This document shows positions 54,176-63,897 of a stretch of 64,000 bases of DNA, piece after piece (position 1 is the first letter of the stretch; each line of letters starts with the position of its first letter). The stretch lies in assembly GCF_900103875.1 (NCBI RefSeq), contig NZ_LT629705.1, positions 3,419,001 to 3,483,000 of the forward strand, read 5' to 3'. Origin of the DNA: Pseudomonas arsenicoxydans (GTDB lineage: Bacteria; Pseudomonadota; Gammaproteobacteria; Pseudomonadales; Pseudomonadaceae). The position numbers and the translations under genes were made by a program. Under the pieces are notes generated by a model, which was not told the origin of the DNA, did not search any database, and worked only from the letters and a program-made list of their open reading frames with translations.

Positions 54176-54354
54176 ACCGTCCGGGCAACACACCCTCCTG
54201 ATACCGTCGCTTGAGGCGATGGTGGTAAGCGGCGATGGGGGATTTGACTCGCATCCAGCCATCTGCACGAGTGTAATCAGACCTATGTAACGTTTCATAA
54301 CAGCTTCATCTCTATTTCTGCGCTATGGCTCACTGGAGTCGGGCGATTGATAAC

Positions 54355-54386
54355 GAAAAAAGGCGCTCCGTAGAGCGCCTTTTTCT
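54355..54386. terminator. Bidirectional terminator
   Basis: AAAAAAGGCGCTC-cgta-GAGCGCCTTTTT is a perfect stem with A- and T-runs. No live gene adjoins it, so it marks a lost transcription unit. Confidence 0.75.
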
Positions 54387-55731
54387 CTTTGCTGGTTACT
54401 ACAAGCTGACCGACCGCAGACCAGATCTACCTTCACCATCAATCTCAATACGTTTTAGCTTTGCTTCCTCACTGATCACCCGGAGCAGATTATGCTCAAC
54501 AACCCATTAGTGAGAGAAGCACCCTATCCCTGGATGTGGTCGGTCAGTTGGAACGACAAACGGAACGTAAGCTGTGCGATACCTCAATATGGATAGGTCA
54601 CCTCCTTTACGTTCTCAGGTTTCCGCATAAGCGGCCAGTAAGCGATTCTCGACCTGTATATCCAGATCATCCTAAGCCAACCAACATGCCGATATTACAA
54701 TGCGGCACTGCTCATTCACCGTGTCTCCACCTAGTAAGGCAGATACGTGTTAGGTGTTTAACCGGGAAGCGACTATTCAAACAGCTAGTTGAAGCGTTCA
54801 AAGCCTACAGATTTACGGAAGGGTGTATCCAGAGAGTCCTCTAATTGATCTTAACCGCGATCCGTCTCGGCATCGCGTGGTTGAAAAATAATTTCCCGCG
54901 GCGATATTTTCAAGATGGTAGACCCTTGTTCCGACGAACGGTTGTTCGGCAGAGCTTTGTCATCCGCCGGAACGCCCTCGCGGAAAACCTGAGCACAAAG
55001 AAGTGGACGCGTTTCCTAGCAAGGAAACTCGCTTTCAATAGATTGGGGCTGCAGTGCAACGGCCACGACTTACGCAAGTCGTCTTGGCCCATTTCTGCCA
55101 GTGTCGAAGGTCGACAGTGGGTCGGGTCGCCTGTCTCGACACGCCGGTCCACCCAACGCAGCCTGCGTACTGAGGCAAGAAGCAATCATCCACGAAATTA
55201 GCACCGTTTTATCCTGTTTTAGCTGATCCCAGGCTGTTAGCGCCAATGCCACATTGACCCACGTGCCGACGCAAAACTGACCCACCTCCCGTCGGTATAG
55301 ATCCAGCACAAGCAAGAGTTCGCAAGGAATCAGATCGAGTCAGTGGCATCTCGGCGCACGGGTCAAATTGGCATCCGCGCCAACACGGTAGGGAGGGGCT
55401 TTGTTGATGGTCTACTTAGGGAGGTGGGTTGTTGGCCGCTATCCGATACAAAAACGGACAGCGAAGTATGTCTGCTTTTGCCGTGGACTGGCGTGACAAG
55501 CTACTCATTTCAGCTACCGTCCAATAGTCTGCCTCACTAGCCAAAAGCCCTTCGGCTCGTCCCTGATGTGGCTAGCGAGGCAGTCACCCTCTTGAATGAA
55601 AGGGAAGCTTGCATGGCTATCATCAGCCAAGCGCCTCCGTATCCATTTTCAGATTATGTTGGTCGATAATGGATGGTAAAATTTTCTCGCTGTTTCTGTA
55701 CCCAGCCTTGAAAACGTGGCGAGACTTCCAG

Positions 55732-56052
55732 ATGAAAGAAAACCTAAGTGAAGAAGAGATGCGTCAGGCACTCTTTGGCACGGAGAGCAATGAGTCAGTA
55801 CCGTGCGAAGCTCCGGTCTCATCGGTAACCTCCGATCAGCAGCATGTATCCAAATCCCGAAAGGCGTCTGCATCGCTTTCGCCAACGCTGAGAGTTACGC
55901 TCCGTGTTACCCGAGAGTTTGAAGGCGACGCGGAACAGCTTATTTATGATGCAAACACATTAAGTACCCTCATTGCCGAGCAGGAAGCAAAGGCCGAGGC
56001 TAAGAAGAAAAAATTTAAGTACTTTGAGTTGGTTTCGATCAAGCCAATTTAA
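55732..56052 (+). CDS. Hypothetical protein (106 aa)
   Basis: MKENLSEEEMRQALFG... has an acidic N-terminus, a Ser-rich linker, then LSPTLRVTLRVTREFEGDAEQLIYDANTLSTLIAEQEAKAEAKKKKFKYFELVSIKPI, a beta strand-helix-strand pattern with a very charged helix. It looks like a conserved pseudomonad protein but I know no function. An in-frame ATG 21 codons upstream (55669) is also possible. Confidence 0.55.
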   Translation: MKENLSEEEMRQALFGTESNESVPCEAPVSSVTSDQQHVSKSRKASASLSPTLRVTLRVTREFEGDAEQLIYDANTLSTLIAEQEAKAEAKKKKFKYFELVSIKPI

Positions 56053-56919
56053 TTGCTCATTTCAGCAGCTAGGTCATGGCGCAAGAAGACCGCCTCGCTG
56101 CCTAGCCGTTTCTTGGTCGATCGAGCAGAAGGTGACGATAGTTAAAGTGCTTTTTCCGGTGCTGATTGGCTTCAGCATGATGGCCGGTTGGTTCTTTCTC
56201 CCAATGGCAAGCAGGTCCATGTGCTAGCCACTGAGGCGTTGATCCGAGACACCGCTGACCCTAGGAAGGCTGCCTGCTTTGGGGCAAGCTTTAGCGACGG
56301 CGATGAAGGAAACACTAATGTCATGGGACAACTTGACCATGGGCATTTGACATACTTTTTCGAACAGTTCCGCAATGGTGAAGCTTACGAATATGTACAT
56401 ACATGCAGTCTGTCACCTTTGTTCATCGCGAATGTAAGGTCACAACACCGGTTGTCGCGGATATTAAATTCCGCCGAGAGCAGGGTGTAACCGCCATATA
56501 AGGGGGGCCCACTCTGACGCATCGTACGTTGGAAAAGACATCACCATTGGCGGCAGGGAAGGGCAGGCGAAAAAATCCCGCCAAGGGGAGGCGGGCTGTA
56601 AGGAGAAATGGGACAAAAATAGTCGTAGATCAACGCGCGCGTCTCGCCAAGAGGGAAGAAACAAAAAAGTCCGCACGCGGCGGGCTCGCCTCATGCTCCG
56701 CAGTATCTTTGCCACACAATCCTCAGCGTTCCATCATCGTTCGCCGTAACGGTTAGGCGCTCGTGATGGAGCTGGAATGATCTGCAGCGCTCCTAACCTA
56801 ACCTGCACGGCTTATGCATTCTTAAGGTGCTGACACTATAATCTTTAGCCATAACCAGCGGCAGTGGCTGCTCACCGCTTTACCGTGCCTGTGACTGGTT
56901 AACTTTATTGGGAGTGATC
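56053..56919. other. Intergenic region with repeat copy
   Basis: A plus-strand frame at 56188-56490 (GKQVHVLATEALIRDTADPRKAACFGASFSDG...) has no ribosome binding site and no family. The dispersed repeat copy 2 is at 56549-56700. The promoter of the GAF-GGDEF gene must be near 56840-56900. Confidence 0.4.
56549..56700. repeat. Dispersed intergenic repeat, copy 2
   Basis: The diverged copy of 39306-39450. It keeps GGCAGGGAAGGGCAGGCGAAAAA, GTCGTAGATCAACGCG and TCTCGCCAAGAGGG in order, including two terminator-like stems. Confidence 0.7.
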
Positions 56920-57843
56920 ATGGATGGATTTGAAAGCGCATCCAAAAAAGCGCTGGCGTTTCTTCGTCGAAAATTAGGCTTCCAGATGTGTATGGTCACG
57001 AGAACTGAGGGCAACGACTGGGCGGTTATACATCGCGACGACCAAGGCTATGGCGTGGCTCCTGGCGATGTCTTTAATTGGGGCGATTCGTTCTGTAGTG
57101 AAATGGTTGAAGGTAATGGTCCCAATATCGCCCCCAATTCAAGCCTGGTGCCGGTCTACGCCGCGGCGGAAATAGGTCGAAAAATTCCGATAGGTGCCTA
57201 CATAGGCGTTCCGCTTCTGCTCTCTGATGGCCGCTTGTTTGGGACCTTGTGCGGCATTGATCCCCGGCCGCAGCCCGACAGCCTTGCTGATAATCAAGAT
57301 CTGATCGAGCTGGTTGGCAGTATGCTTAGCACGATTTTGCAGATGGAGTTGAAAGCCGACGAGGAAGAACGAAGGGCTGAGCGCTATCAGGCCCAAGCAA
57401 TGACAGATGCGCTTACAGGTCTTTATAATCGTACGGGATGGGATCAGCTTCTTGTAAAAGAGGAGGCACGATACCAGCGCTACCGCCAATCCTCTGTCGT
57501 CATCGTTGTGGACCTGGATGGACTGAAATATGCTAATGACCGCTTTGGTCATGCTGCCGGCGACGCACTAATAAAACGTGCAGCAACTGCATTGTTGAAA
57601 GCCTCAAGGGCAGATGATGTTGTGGCAAGGCTAGGGGGGGATGAGTTCGGAATCATCGGCGTTAACTGCGATCTAGAAGGCGGCCTTGCGCTGTGCGAGA
57701 GGATGAAATTAGCGCTCGAAAGTGAGGGAGTCAACGCTTCCTACGGGTTGGCTGCAACCAACAAGACGATACGAATTTCTCATGCTCTCACACTGGCGGA
57801 TCAGGCGATGTATCAGCAGAAACGTCAGAAGAAGTCGGCCTGA
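56920..57843 (+). CDS. GAF-GGDEF diguanylate cyclase
   Basis: A 307-aa cytoplasmic protein. A GAF sensor covers about residues 5-150 (FLRRKLGFQMCMVTRTEGNDWAVIH...IGAYIGVPLLLSDGRLFGTLCGIDP). A GGDEF domain covers 155-305 with DALTGLYNR, VDLDGLKYANDRFGHAAGD and an intact RLGGDEF active site, so it should make c-di-GMP. No RxxD inhibitory site is visible five residues before GGDEF (DDVVARL). GGGAG lies 7 nt before the chosen ATG. Confidence 0.92.
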   Translation: MDGFESASKKALAFLRRKLGFQMCMVTRTEGNDWAVIHRDDQGYGVAPGDVFNWGDSFCSEMVEGNGPNIAPNSSLVPVYAAAEIGRKIPIGAYIGVPLLLSDGRLFGTLCGIDPRPQPDSLADNQDLIELVGSMLSTILQMELKADEEERRAERYQAQAMTDALTGLYNRTGWDQLLVKEEARYQRYRQSSVVIVVDLDGLKYANDRFGHAAGDALIKRAATALLKASRADDVVARLGGDEFGIIGVNCDLEGGLALCERMKLALESEGVNASYGLAATNKTIRISHALTLADQAMYQQKRQKKSA

Positions 57844-58029
57844 CAGCAGTGGACAGGTAAGCCAAGCTTTTCCACGCTTTTCGACTGGTACGTAAACCTA
57901 GCACTATATGCCAAGATCTGTGTAGATCGGACCGAATCCCTTTGGCTGCCAGCATTGTGTTTGGTAGATACGACTAAGGCATGACAGAACGGAAACAAAA
58001 AAGCCCGGCGCTGTGCCGGGAAACAAAGC

Positions 58030-58335
58030 TACTCAATCGTGTTTGTGTTTTTTATGCCCGTACTTATGCCCATGCTGTTTACCGTGTGACCCATGATTAT
58101 CTCCATCATCGGCCAGGTTATTACCCAGCGCCCCGCCGGCTGCTCCACCAAGACCTGCACCAATAGTTGACCCGGTAGCGCCACCTAAACTGTTGCCAAC
58201 TACTGAGCCGCCCGCAGATCCAATCCCACCACCAATTGCAGCTTCGGTTCTTTTGCCTTTTTCAGCAGTTAAAGCTCCGCCGGCAGCGCCGCTGACACCA
58301 GCCCCTACCGCTGCCCCGGTGCTTCCGCTCCTACT
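58030..58335 (-). pseudogene. 5'-truncated copy of the glycine-zipper gene
   Basis: The C-terminal two thirds of the 40300-40734 gene occur here at high identity, with the GGIGS...GGSTGSTIGAGLGGAAGGALGNNLADD core and His/Lys-rich tail ending HKKHKHD. Similarity stops at about 58335, directly before the last codons of the GGDEF-EAL gene, so signal peptide and start codon are gone. Confidence 0.8.
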
Positions 58336-58348
58336 GCGCTTGGTTTGG

Positions 58349-60997
58349 TTAAAAATATTGGGGCTGCACCTCGACTTTCACAATACTCGTCGGTACTAGG
58401 CGCTCGAACTCGGTCAGCGGCATTGGTCGGCCAAACAGGTAGCCTTGGAAACTCCGGCAGCCGAGCTCCAGTAGAGCGGTGTATTGCTCATGAGTCTCCA
58501 CCCCTTCGGCAATCACTTCTAGCTGCAGACTGCTGGCCAACGCGCAGATGGCACTGATGATTGCAAGACTGTTTGTATCGCCTGGCAGCCCGCGAACAAA
58601 GGACTGGTCGATCTTCAATTGATCTAGCGACAATTGCTGCAAGTAGGCGAGTGACGAGTATCCGGTGCCGAAGTCGTCGATCGAGAAGCGAATGCCATGG
58701 GCTTTGAGTTCGCATATGCGAGCAACGGCACATGGCAAGTCGTCAAGGAGCAGCGTTTCGGTAAGCTCAAGTTTCAGCCTGTGCGGATCTGCACCACTTT
58801 GCTCCAAAATCTGAAGCACTCGCTCAACAAAGTTTGGCTGATAGAGGAGCCGTGCACTTAGATTGACGGACAAACTGAGCGATGCAGTGGCCGATTGATG
58901 GTGCCACAACGCTAGTTGATGGCAAGCCTTCTGCAGCATTTGCAAATCCAGTGTCTCAATCAAGCCGGCGAGTTCTGCCACCTCAACAAAGGCCGCCGGA
59001 CTCAGTAGGCCACGCTGAGGGTGTTGCCAGCGTGCCAATATTTCAGCGCCAACCAGGCAACCTGTGTTATCCAGCTGTGGTTGCAGGTAGGGGATGAACT
59101 CTTCAGATAACAGCCCCCGGCGGATATCCTGTTCGAGGTTCAGGCGCTCGCTAATGGCCTCTTGCATGCGTGGATCGAAAAACCGTGCCGTATGCTTGCC
59201 CGCCGCTTTAGCTTCATACATCGACAAGTCCGCACGTTGCATGAGCTCATCTATCGAACTAGAACTGTCGTTGAACAGTGTCACGCCGATACTCGCACTG
59301 CTGCGCAGTTCCATACCGTCAATCTGGTAAGGTTCGGCCAGTGTCGCTAGCAGTAATGTGGTGACATGCTCGACCTGCATGGCGGCCTGTTCTGGTTGCT
59401 TGTTGAGATGCTCCAGCAGCACCACGAACTCATCGCCGCCTAGGCGTGCCACGGTGTCACTCACCCGCACTGCGCCGTTGAGCCGTGCAGCAGCCAGACA
59501 CAAGACTTTATCACCAATATGATGCCCATGCAGATCGTTGATGTTCTTAAATCCGTCGAGGTCGAGAAACATCAGCGCTGCGCATTCGCCGCTACGCACG
59601 CAACCATCCAGCACGTACTGCAAGCGATCGAGGAGAAGGCTCCGATTGGGCAGGTCGGTTAGCCCATCAAAAAACGCAAGGCGCTGGATACGCTCCTCAG
59701 CCGCCTTACGCTCGGAGGTATCGTCAATTGATGCGACATAATTGATGACTTGGCCTTGGGTGTTTCGTACCGCGCTGATCGACAGCCATTCAGGAAAAAC
59801 CTCTCCGTTTTTACGGCGATTCCAGATTTCGCCTTGCCAGCGATCCGCTGCCTTGAGCTGTTGCCACATGCTTTGATAAAACGCCAGGCTCTGGCGTCCA
59901 GAGCTGAGCAGGCTAGTTCGCTGCCCAACAGCTTCCTCACTGCTATACCCGGTGATGGTGCTGAAGGCCTGATTGACTCGCAGGATGCGGTTGAACTCAT
60001 CGGTGATAATCATGCCTTGCTGCGTTTCAAACGCGACGGCTGCGATGCGCAATTCATGTTCGTCATCGACCCGCTGGGTTACATCGCGGGCGAGTACGAC
60101 CACCGCCTGCTTACCATTGAGTTGAATATCCAGACGTTGAGCATGCCCCTCAAGTATCTTTATGCCATCTGCGCTCTGCTGAGTGTATTCGATGAGTTGC
60201 GGTCTATCGCTGGCTAAGGTCTGCCGTATGAGCTCCATAAAGCGCTCGGCTTCGCTTTGAGGCAATACATCGTGCACGCTTTGCCCAATACGTGCGGTCA
60301 GGGCACCACGGTGCTCCTCTTTCTTGGAAGGGGTCACCTCAAGATAGAGTCCATCTTCGTCCAGCACCAATAGGGTGTCAGGGATCGCCTCGGTGATTGC
60401 GCGCAGGCGCGACTCTCTAAGTTGCAGGGCGAGCTCTGTTCGTTTGCGTTGCTCGATCTCCTTGAGCATCAAACCCAGTACAACTGTCGCAACCGGCATG
60501 ACCAGCAGCAAGGGGACAGCTGTCTGTTCCAGGCTGGATGCTGCTTGTGCTGCGGGTAACAACAGCATATCCAAAACCTGCATTAACAGGCCTAAAAACC
60601 AGAGCTGCCAAGGGCTGATAGCGAGCTTTCCGCTTAAGGAGCAATGCCGGTAAAACAGGCCGAACAGTATGGATAGGCAGATGTCCACCAGACCAAACGC
60701 CATACCGCTGCCACCCATCCATATTCGGTAAATACCTGCGATTAGGCCGGCGACGCCAGCTACGAGTGGCCCGTTAAATAGTGCGGCCATGCTCAGAACT
60801 ACGCTGCGGCCATCGAAGAATATTCCGGGCTCTGGCGAGATGGGATTTAGCATGCCAATCACGCAAATAGCGCCGAATAGCAGCCCTAAAACCAATTGTA
60901 TGGCTATGCTGTGCTTGTCCCAGCGGCGCGTAATGAAAGCGTGTAGCCAGCACAAAGCCAGAAGCAAAGTTGCGCCATTAATTAGACTGACAATCAA
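58349..60997 (-). CDS. Membrane PAS-PAS-GGDEF-EAL protein with 5TMR-LYT sensor
   Basis: An 882-aa protein. About six N-terminal membrane helices resemble the 5TMR_LYT domain (RSVVLSMAALFNGPLVAGVAGLIAGIYRIWMGG). Two PAS domains cover about 195-320 and 325-445. GGDEF covers 450-615 with an intact RLGGDEF. EAL covers 625-870, where the signature is EIL (AEILARWQ) and the other catalytic residues are kept (SVNLSAR, ELTET, DDFGTGYSS, KIDQSFV, EGVET). The TTG start has AAGGAGGGG 10 nt upstream. It begins 24 bp after the Aer-like gene, so both form an operon. Confidence 0.92.
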   Translation of the reverse strand: MIVSLINGATLLLALCWLHAFITRRWDKHSIAIQLVLGLLFGAICVIGMLNPISPEPGIFFDGRSVVLSMAALFNGPLVAGVAGLIAGIYRIWMGGSGMAFGLVDICLSILFGLFYRHCSLSGKLAISPWQLWFLGLLMQVLDMLLLPAAQAASSLEQTAVPLLLVMPVATVVLGLMLKEIEQRKRTELALQLRESRLRAITEAIPDTLLVLDEDGLYLEVTPSKKEEHRGALTARIGQSVHDVLPQSEAERFMELIRQTLASDRPQLIEYTQQSADGIKILEGHAQRLDIQLNGKQAVVVLARDVTQRVDDEHELRIAAVAFETQQGMIITDEFNRILRVNQAFSTITGYSSEEAVGQRTSLLSSGRQSLAFYQSMWQQLKAADRWQGEIWNRRKNGEVFPEWLSISAVRNTQGQVINYVASIDDTSERKAAEERIQRLAFFDGLTDLPNRSLLLDRLQYVLDGCVRSGECAALMFLDLDGFKNINDLHGHHIGDKVLCLAAARLNGAVRVSDTVARLGGDEFVVLLEHLNKQPEQAAMQVEHVTTLLLATLAEPYQIDGMELRSSASIGVTLFNDSSSSIDELMQRADLSMYEAKAAGKHTARFFDPRMQEAISERLNLEQDIRRGLLSEEFIPYLQPQLDNTGCLVGAEILARWQHPQRGLLSPAAFVEVAELAGLIETLDLQMLQKACHQLALWHHQSATASLSLSVNLSARLLYQPNFVERVLQILEQSGADPHRLKLELTETLLLDDLPCAVARICELKAHGIRFSIDDFGTGYSSLAYLQQLSLDQLKIDQSFVRGLPGDTNSLAIISAICALASSLQLEVIAEGVETHEQYTALLELGCRSFQGYLFGRPMPLTEFERLVPTSIVKVEVQPQYF

Positions 60998-61021
60998 AAC
61001 GACCCCCTCCTTTAGGTCTAG

Positions 61022-62587
61022 TTACCTGTTGAAGCGTTCAACCAGAGCCCGTAAACCACGAGAAGTAGTTTCAAGCTCACTCCCACGAGCGACTGCTGCG
61101 TTAGCATTTTTAGCTGTTCTATCAACCGTCCCTGCGACGTTGTTAATCTGCCGAGCAATATCTTCGGCGACATGCGCCTGTTCTTCTGACGCGGCGGCCA
61201 TTTGCTGACTCATGCCACTAATGCGTTCAACCGCCTGGCGAATACCTTGAAGCGCTCCCTGAGCCTCTATAACCTGTTTCACGCCGTGATCTGCCTCGCG
61301 GATACCATGTCTGGCAATGCTCACTGCATCATCCGCACCCTTTTTAAGGGTTTCAATAACACTCTGAATTTGTTGGGTAGACACGCGGGTTTTACTGGCC
61401 AAAGCGCGAACTTCATCAGCGACCACAGCAAAGCCCCGGCCTTGTTCACCAGCCCTAGCCGCTTCAATTGCTGCATTGAGCGCAAGCAAGTTGGTTTGAT
61501 CCGCAATAGATTGGATCACACCAGCAGCAGTCATGATTTGCTGCGTTTCATTGGCGAGGTTATCCACCGCAGTGCTGATATTTGTTACCGTGCTAGCCAG
61601 AAGTTGAATCGCCTCTCTCGTGGTGCCGGCGACTTTGTCGCCTTGTTCTGCCAGTTCATTCGCCGTTTGCGCTTCAATTGCGGTTTGTTGAACATGCCCC
61701 GCCACCTCACTGATCGAAGCCGCCATTTCGGTCATGGCCGCTGCAGTCATGTCCGTTTCGGCCCTCTGCTCCAGTAAGGCATGCTCGGTTTGGTTAGAGA
61801 GCAAGGAGGAGTGTGCAGCAGCTTCAGTCACCTGTTTAGCCAGATCGCTCAGCCGAGTTAAGGCGGTTTTAAGGCGGGCATCTTCGCTGATCAGCACCAT
61901 TTCCAGTTGCGCTGAAGGGCCGTATGTATTGCTGTAAGTGAGGGCGCTGATCGGATCACTGAAAGCATCAGGAGCGCTCCTAATGATTCGATGGAGTTGG
62001 TTAACCTCGCGCGTATAAGTCCACAATCCAATGGCTAGAAAGAGCATGGCGATTATTGTTTGCGCCAGCAGATTCGGAAGCGTGTTAACCACTCCGATAG
62101 CTGCCAGTGCCGCAATTGCCGGGACAATCAGCCTGTCCAAAAAAGCGGCATAGTGGCGCCTTTTCGGTACGGCCTTTTTGCCGGCACGAAGCCGCTGATA
62201 CAATGTTTGTGCACGCTCAATCTGTTCGCGAGTCGGCTTGACCCTAACGGACTCGTAGCCTACCAGATGGCCATTTTCGAGAATGGGAGTGACGTAAGCA
62301 TTGACCCAGTAATAATCGCCATTCTTACAGCGATTTTTTACGACGCCCATCCAGCTTTTTCCGGCCTTCAGGTAGCTCCACATCATCCCAAATATGGCAG
62401 GTGGCATGTCAGGGTGGCGAACCAAATTGTGTGGGCTACCGACCAGCTCCTCACGGGAGTAGCCGCTAATTTTCGCGAACTCATCATTGCAGTAGGTGAT
62501 TTTACCGCTGGAATCAGTAGCTGATATCAAGCGCTGCTGGGCAGGAAAAATTTGCTCAACAGGCGTAATCGTTTGGGTTGTACGCAA
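61022..62587 (-). CDS. Aer-like PAS methyl-accepting chemotaxis protein, paralogue
   Basis: 521 aa, the same length and layout as 6056-7621: PAS ([41 protein letters not shown]), a membrane hairpin at about 150-195, and the signalling domain with [31 protein letters not shown]. It starts at TTG. No FliA-type promoter is visible upstream, unlike its paralogue. The downstream GGDEF-EAL gene is in the same operon, which suggests that the receptor and c-di-GMP turnover respond to a common redox cue (inference). Confidence 0.9.
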   Translation of the reverse strand: MRTTQTITPVEQIFPAQQRLISATDSSGKITYCNDEFAKISGYSREELVGSPHNLVRHPDMPPAIFGMMWSYLKAGKSWMGVVKNRCKNGDYYWVNAYVTPILENGHLVGYESVRVKPTREQIERAQTLYQRLRAGKKAVPKRRHYAAFLDRLIVPAIAALAAIGVVNTLPNLLAQTIIAMLFLAIGLWTYTREVNQLHRIIRSAPDAFSDPISALTYSNTYGPSAQLEMVLISEDARLKTALTRLSDLAKQVTEAAAHSSLLSNQTEHALLEQRAETDMTAAAMTEMAASISEVAGHVQQTAIEAQTANELAEQGDKVAGTTREAIQLLASTVTNISTAVDNLANETQQIMTAAGVIQSIADQTNLLALNAAIEAARAGEQGRGFAVVADEVRALASKTRVSTQQIQSVIETLKKGADDAVSIARHGIREADHGVKQVIEAQGALQGIRQAVERISGMSQQMAAASEEQAHVAEDIARQINNVAGTVDRTAKNANAAVARGSELETTSRGLRALVERFNR

Positions 62588-63055
62588 GGTTTATTCTCTA
62601 CAAAAAGACATACGTTTTGGCCATTGTGCCATTACTTCTGCTATTTCCGTCATTTTTGTAAGGTTATTGAGCTGAATTGAAGACTGCCGTCTTTACATTG
62701 CGTAGTTTTCCGTCAAGGACGGTATCAGTCCTGGAAGCACATCTGCCGTAGCTTGCATGGAGGCTAGGGCATCTGGTATGGCACGGAAATCTAGAAAGGG
62801 GTAACGGGCCTCAATAATTCAGAGCATGATCTAAAACGCGACCTCCAGGGTGTCGCCTCTGGCCTGAAATGGTCAGTGGTCGAGTTGAAAGTACATGACC
62901 GTGGGTGTTCAACTTCGACGATCTAGGCCGTGCGATTTCAAGGTGATTACAAAGGAGATGGGGCAGCCCGAGTAATGCTGTAAGCAAACATGTTTTCAGC
63001 AAAAGACTCAGAATATTCTTCGCCTCGATTTATAAAAAATGAGGACACTTTATGA
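62588..63055. other. Intergenic region
   Basis: It contains the promoter of the Aer-like/GGDEF-EAL operon on its left side. A 63-codon minus-strand frame at 62811-63002 has no ribosome binding site or coding character. I see no terminator with a clear T-run after the EAL gene. Confidence 0.4.
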
Positions 63056-63826
63056 CTAACCGATGTTCGGTAACGGCCAGTTCACGTTAGGCAGTGTTTC
63101 ATATTCGGGTTTTGCGAACAGATAGCCCTGATAGAAATTAATGCCGAGGGCTAGTAACTGCTGTAATTCAGCATTGGTCTCTACGCCCTCTGCAATCACT
63201 TCAATACTGAGTGCTTTGCATACACCGAGAATGCCTTGGACGATTGCCTGTCGCACCGGGTCAGTGCAGATGCTACGCACCAAGGCTATGTCCAGTTTGA
63301 TGATGTCGGGTTGAAACTCTGCCAGCAAATTGAGCCCTGAGTACCCGGCACCGAAATCATCTATCGCTGTCTTGAAGCCTTTAAGACGATATTCTCGAAT
63401 GATGCTTTTCAGATGTTCCTTGTCCACCAGTTCTTCGTTTTCGGTGATCTCGAAAATCAGTCTTTCTGTGGGAAAACCAAATCTGCGTGCCGATTCAAGC
63501 GTCGCACGAATGCACGTGGCTGCCTGGTATACCGCATTGGGCAAGAAGTTGATGCTGACAAAACAGGGGATTTGCAAGCGTGAAGCAAGCTCAACAGCCT
63601 TGACCCGACAGGCTTGGTCAAAAGCATAACGATTCTGTTCGTTCACCTTTCCAAGAATGGCTACGGCTCCGCTGCCATCGCAACCACGTACCAAAGCCTC
63701 GTAGGCAAAAATACTGCCGTCGCGCAGATCGACGATTGGCTGGAACGCCATACTGAACTCAAAATCCAGTTCTTTGCCATCCCTGCAGGCACTACAAGGA
63801 GGGACTGGTCGTGATTTTTTGTTCAT
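63056..63826 (-). CDS. EAL-domain c-di-GMP phosphodiesterase
   Basis: A 256-aa stand-alone EAL protein. The catalytic motifs are intact: AYEALVRG, FVSINFLPNA, FEITENEEL, DDFGAGYSG, IKLDIALVR, EGVET and the C-terminal GYLFAKP. An N-terminal CSAC pair (residues 11-14) is unusual and could be redox-sensitive or bind metal. It should hydrolyse c-di-GMP to pGpG. It has a weak Shine-Dalgarno sequence and lies alone between two chemoreceptor loci. Confidence 0.92.
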   Translation of the reverse strand: MNKKSRPVPPCSACRDGKELDFEFSMAFQPIVDLRDGSIFAYEALVRGCDGSGAVAILGKVNEQNRYAFDQACRVKAVELASRLQIPCFVSINFLPNAVYQAATCIRATLESARRFGFPTERLIFEITENEELVDKEHLKSIIREYRLKGFKTAIDDFGAGYSGLNLLAEFQPDIIKLDIALVRSICTDPVRQAIVQGILGVCKALSIEVIAEGVETNAELQQLLALGINFYQGYLFAKPEYETLPNVNWPLPNIG

Positions 63827-63897
63827 TCAAAACCCATTTTTCAATAACTATTAATGTGTCGATCAAACCAATATTTTGCACAGGCCGCGAGGCTGAA

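Larger units (their letters stand above)
53860..55731. other. Degenerate gene-poor stretch
   Basis: No intact gene. It contains the truncated small-gene relic at 54044-54175, a strong bidirectional terminator at 54355-54386 and an IS-end relic at 55232-55288 (minus strand). Several long but unconvincing frames lie at 54536-55201, with biased composition and no ribosome binding site. GC content is lower than in the core, and homology junctions are frequent. Confidence 0.4.

Noticed and set aside
54536..55201. Two long plus-strand ORFs
   Set aside because: They have no Shine-Dalgarno sequence, odd composition and no domain, in a stretch with several decayed fragments.
56188..56490. 100-codon plus-strand ORF
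   Set aside because: It has no ribosome binding site or known family, and its neighbours are repeats and relics; not enough evidence for a gene.
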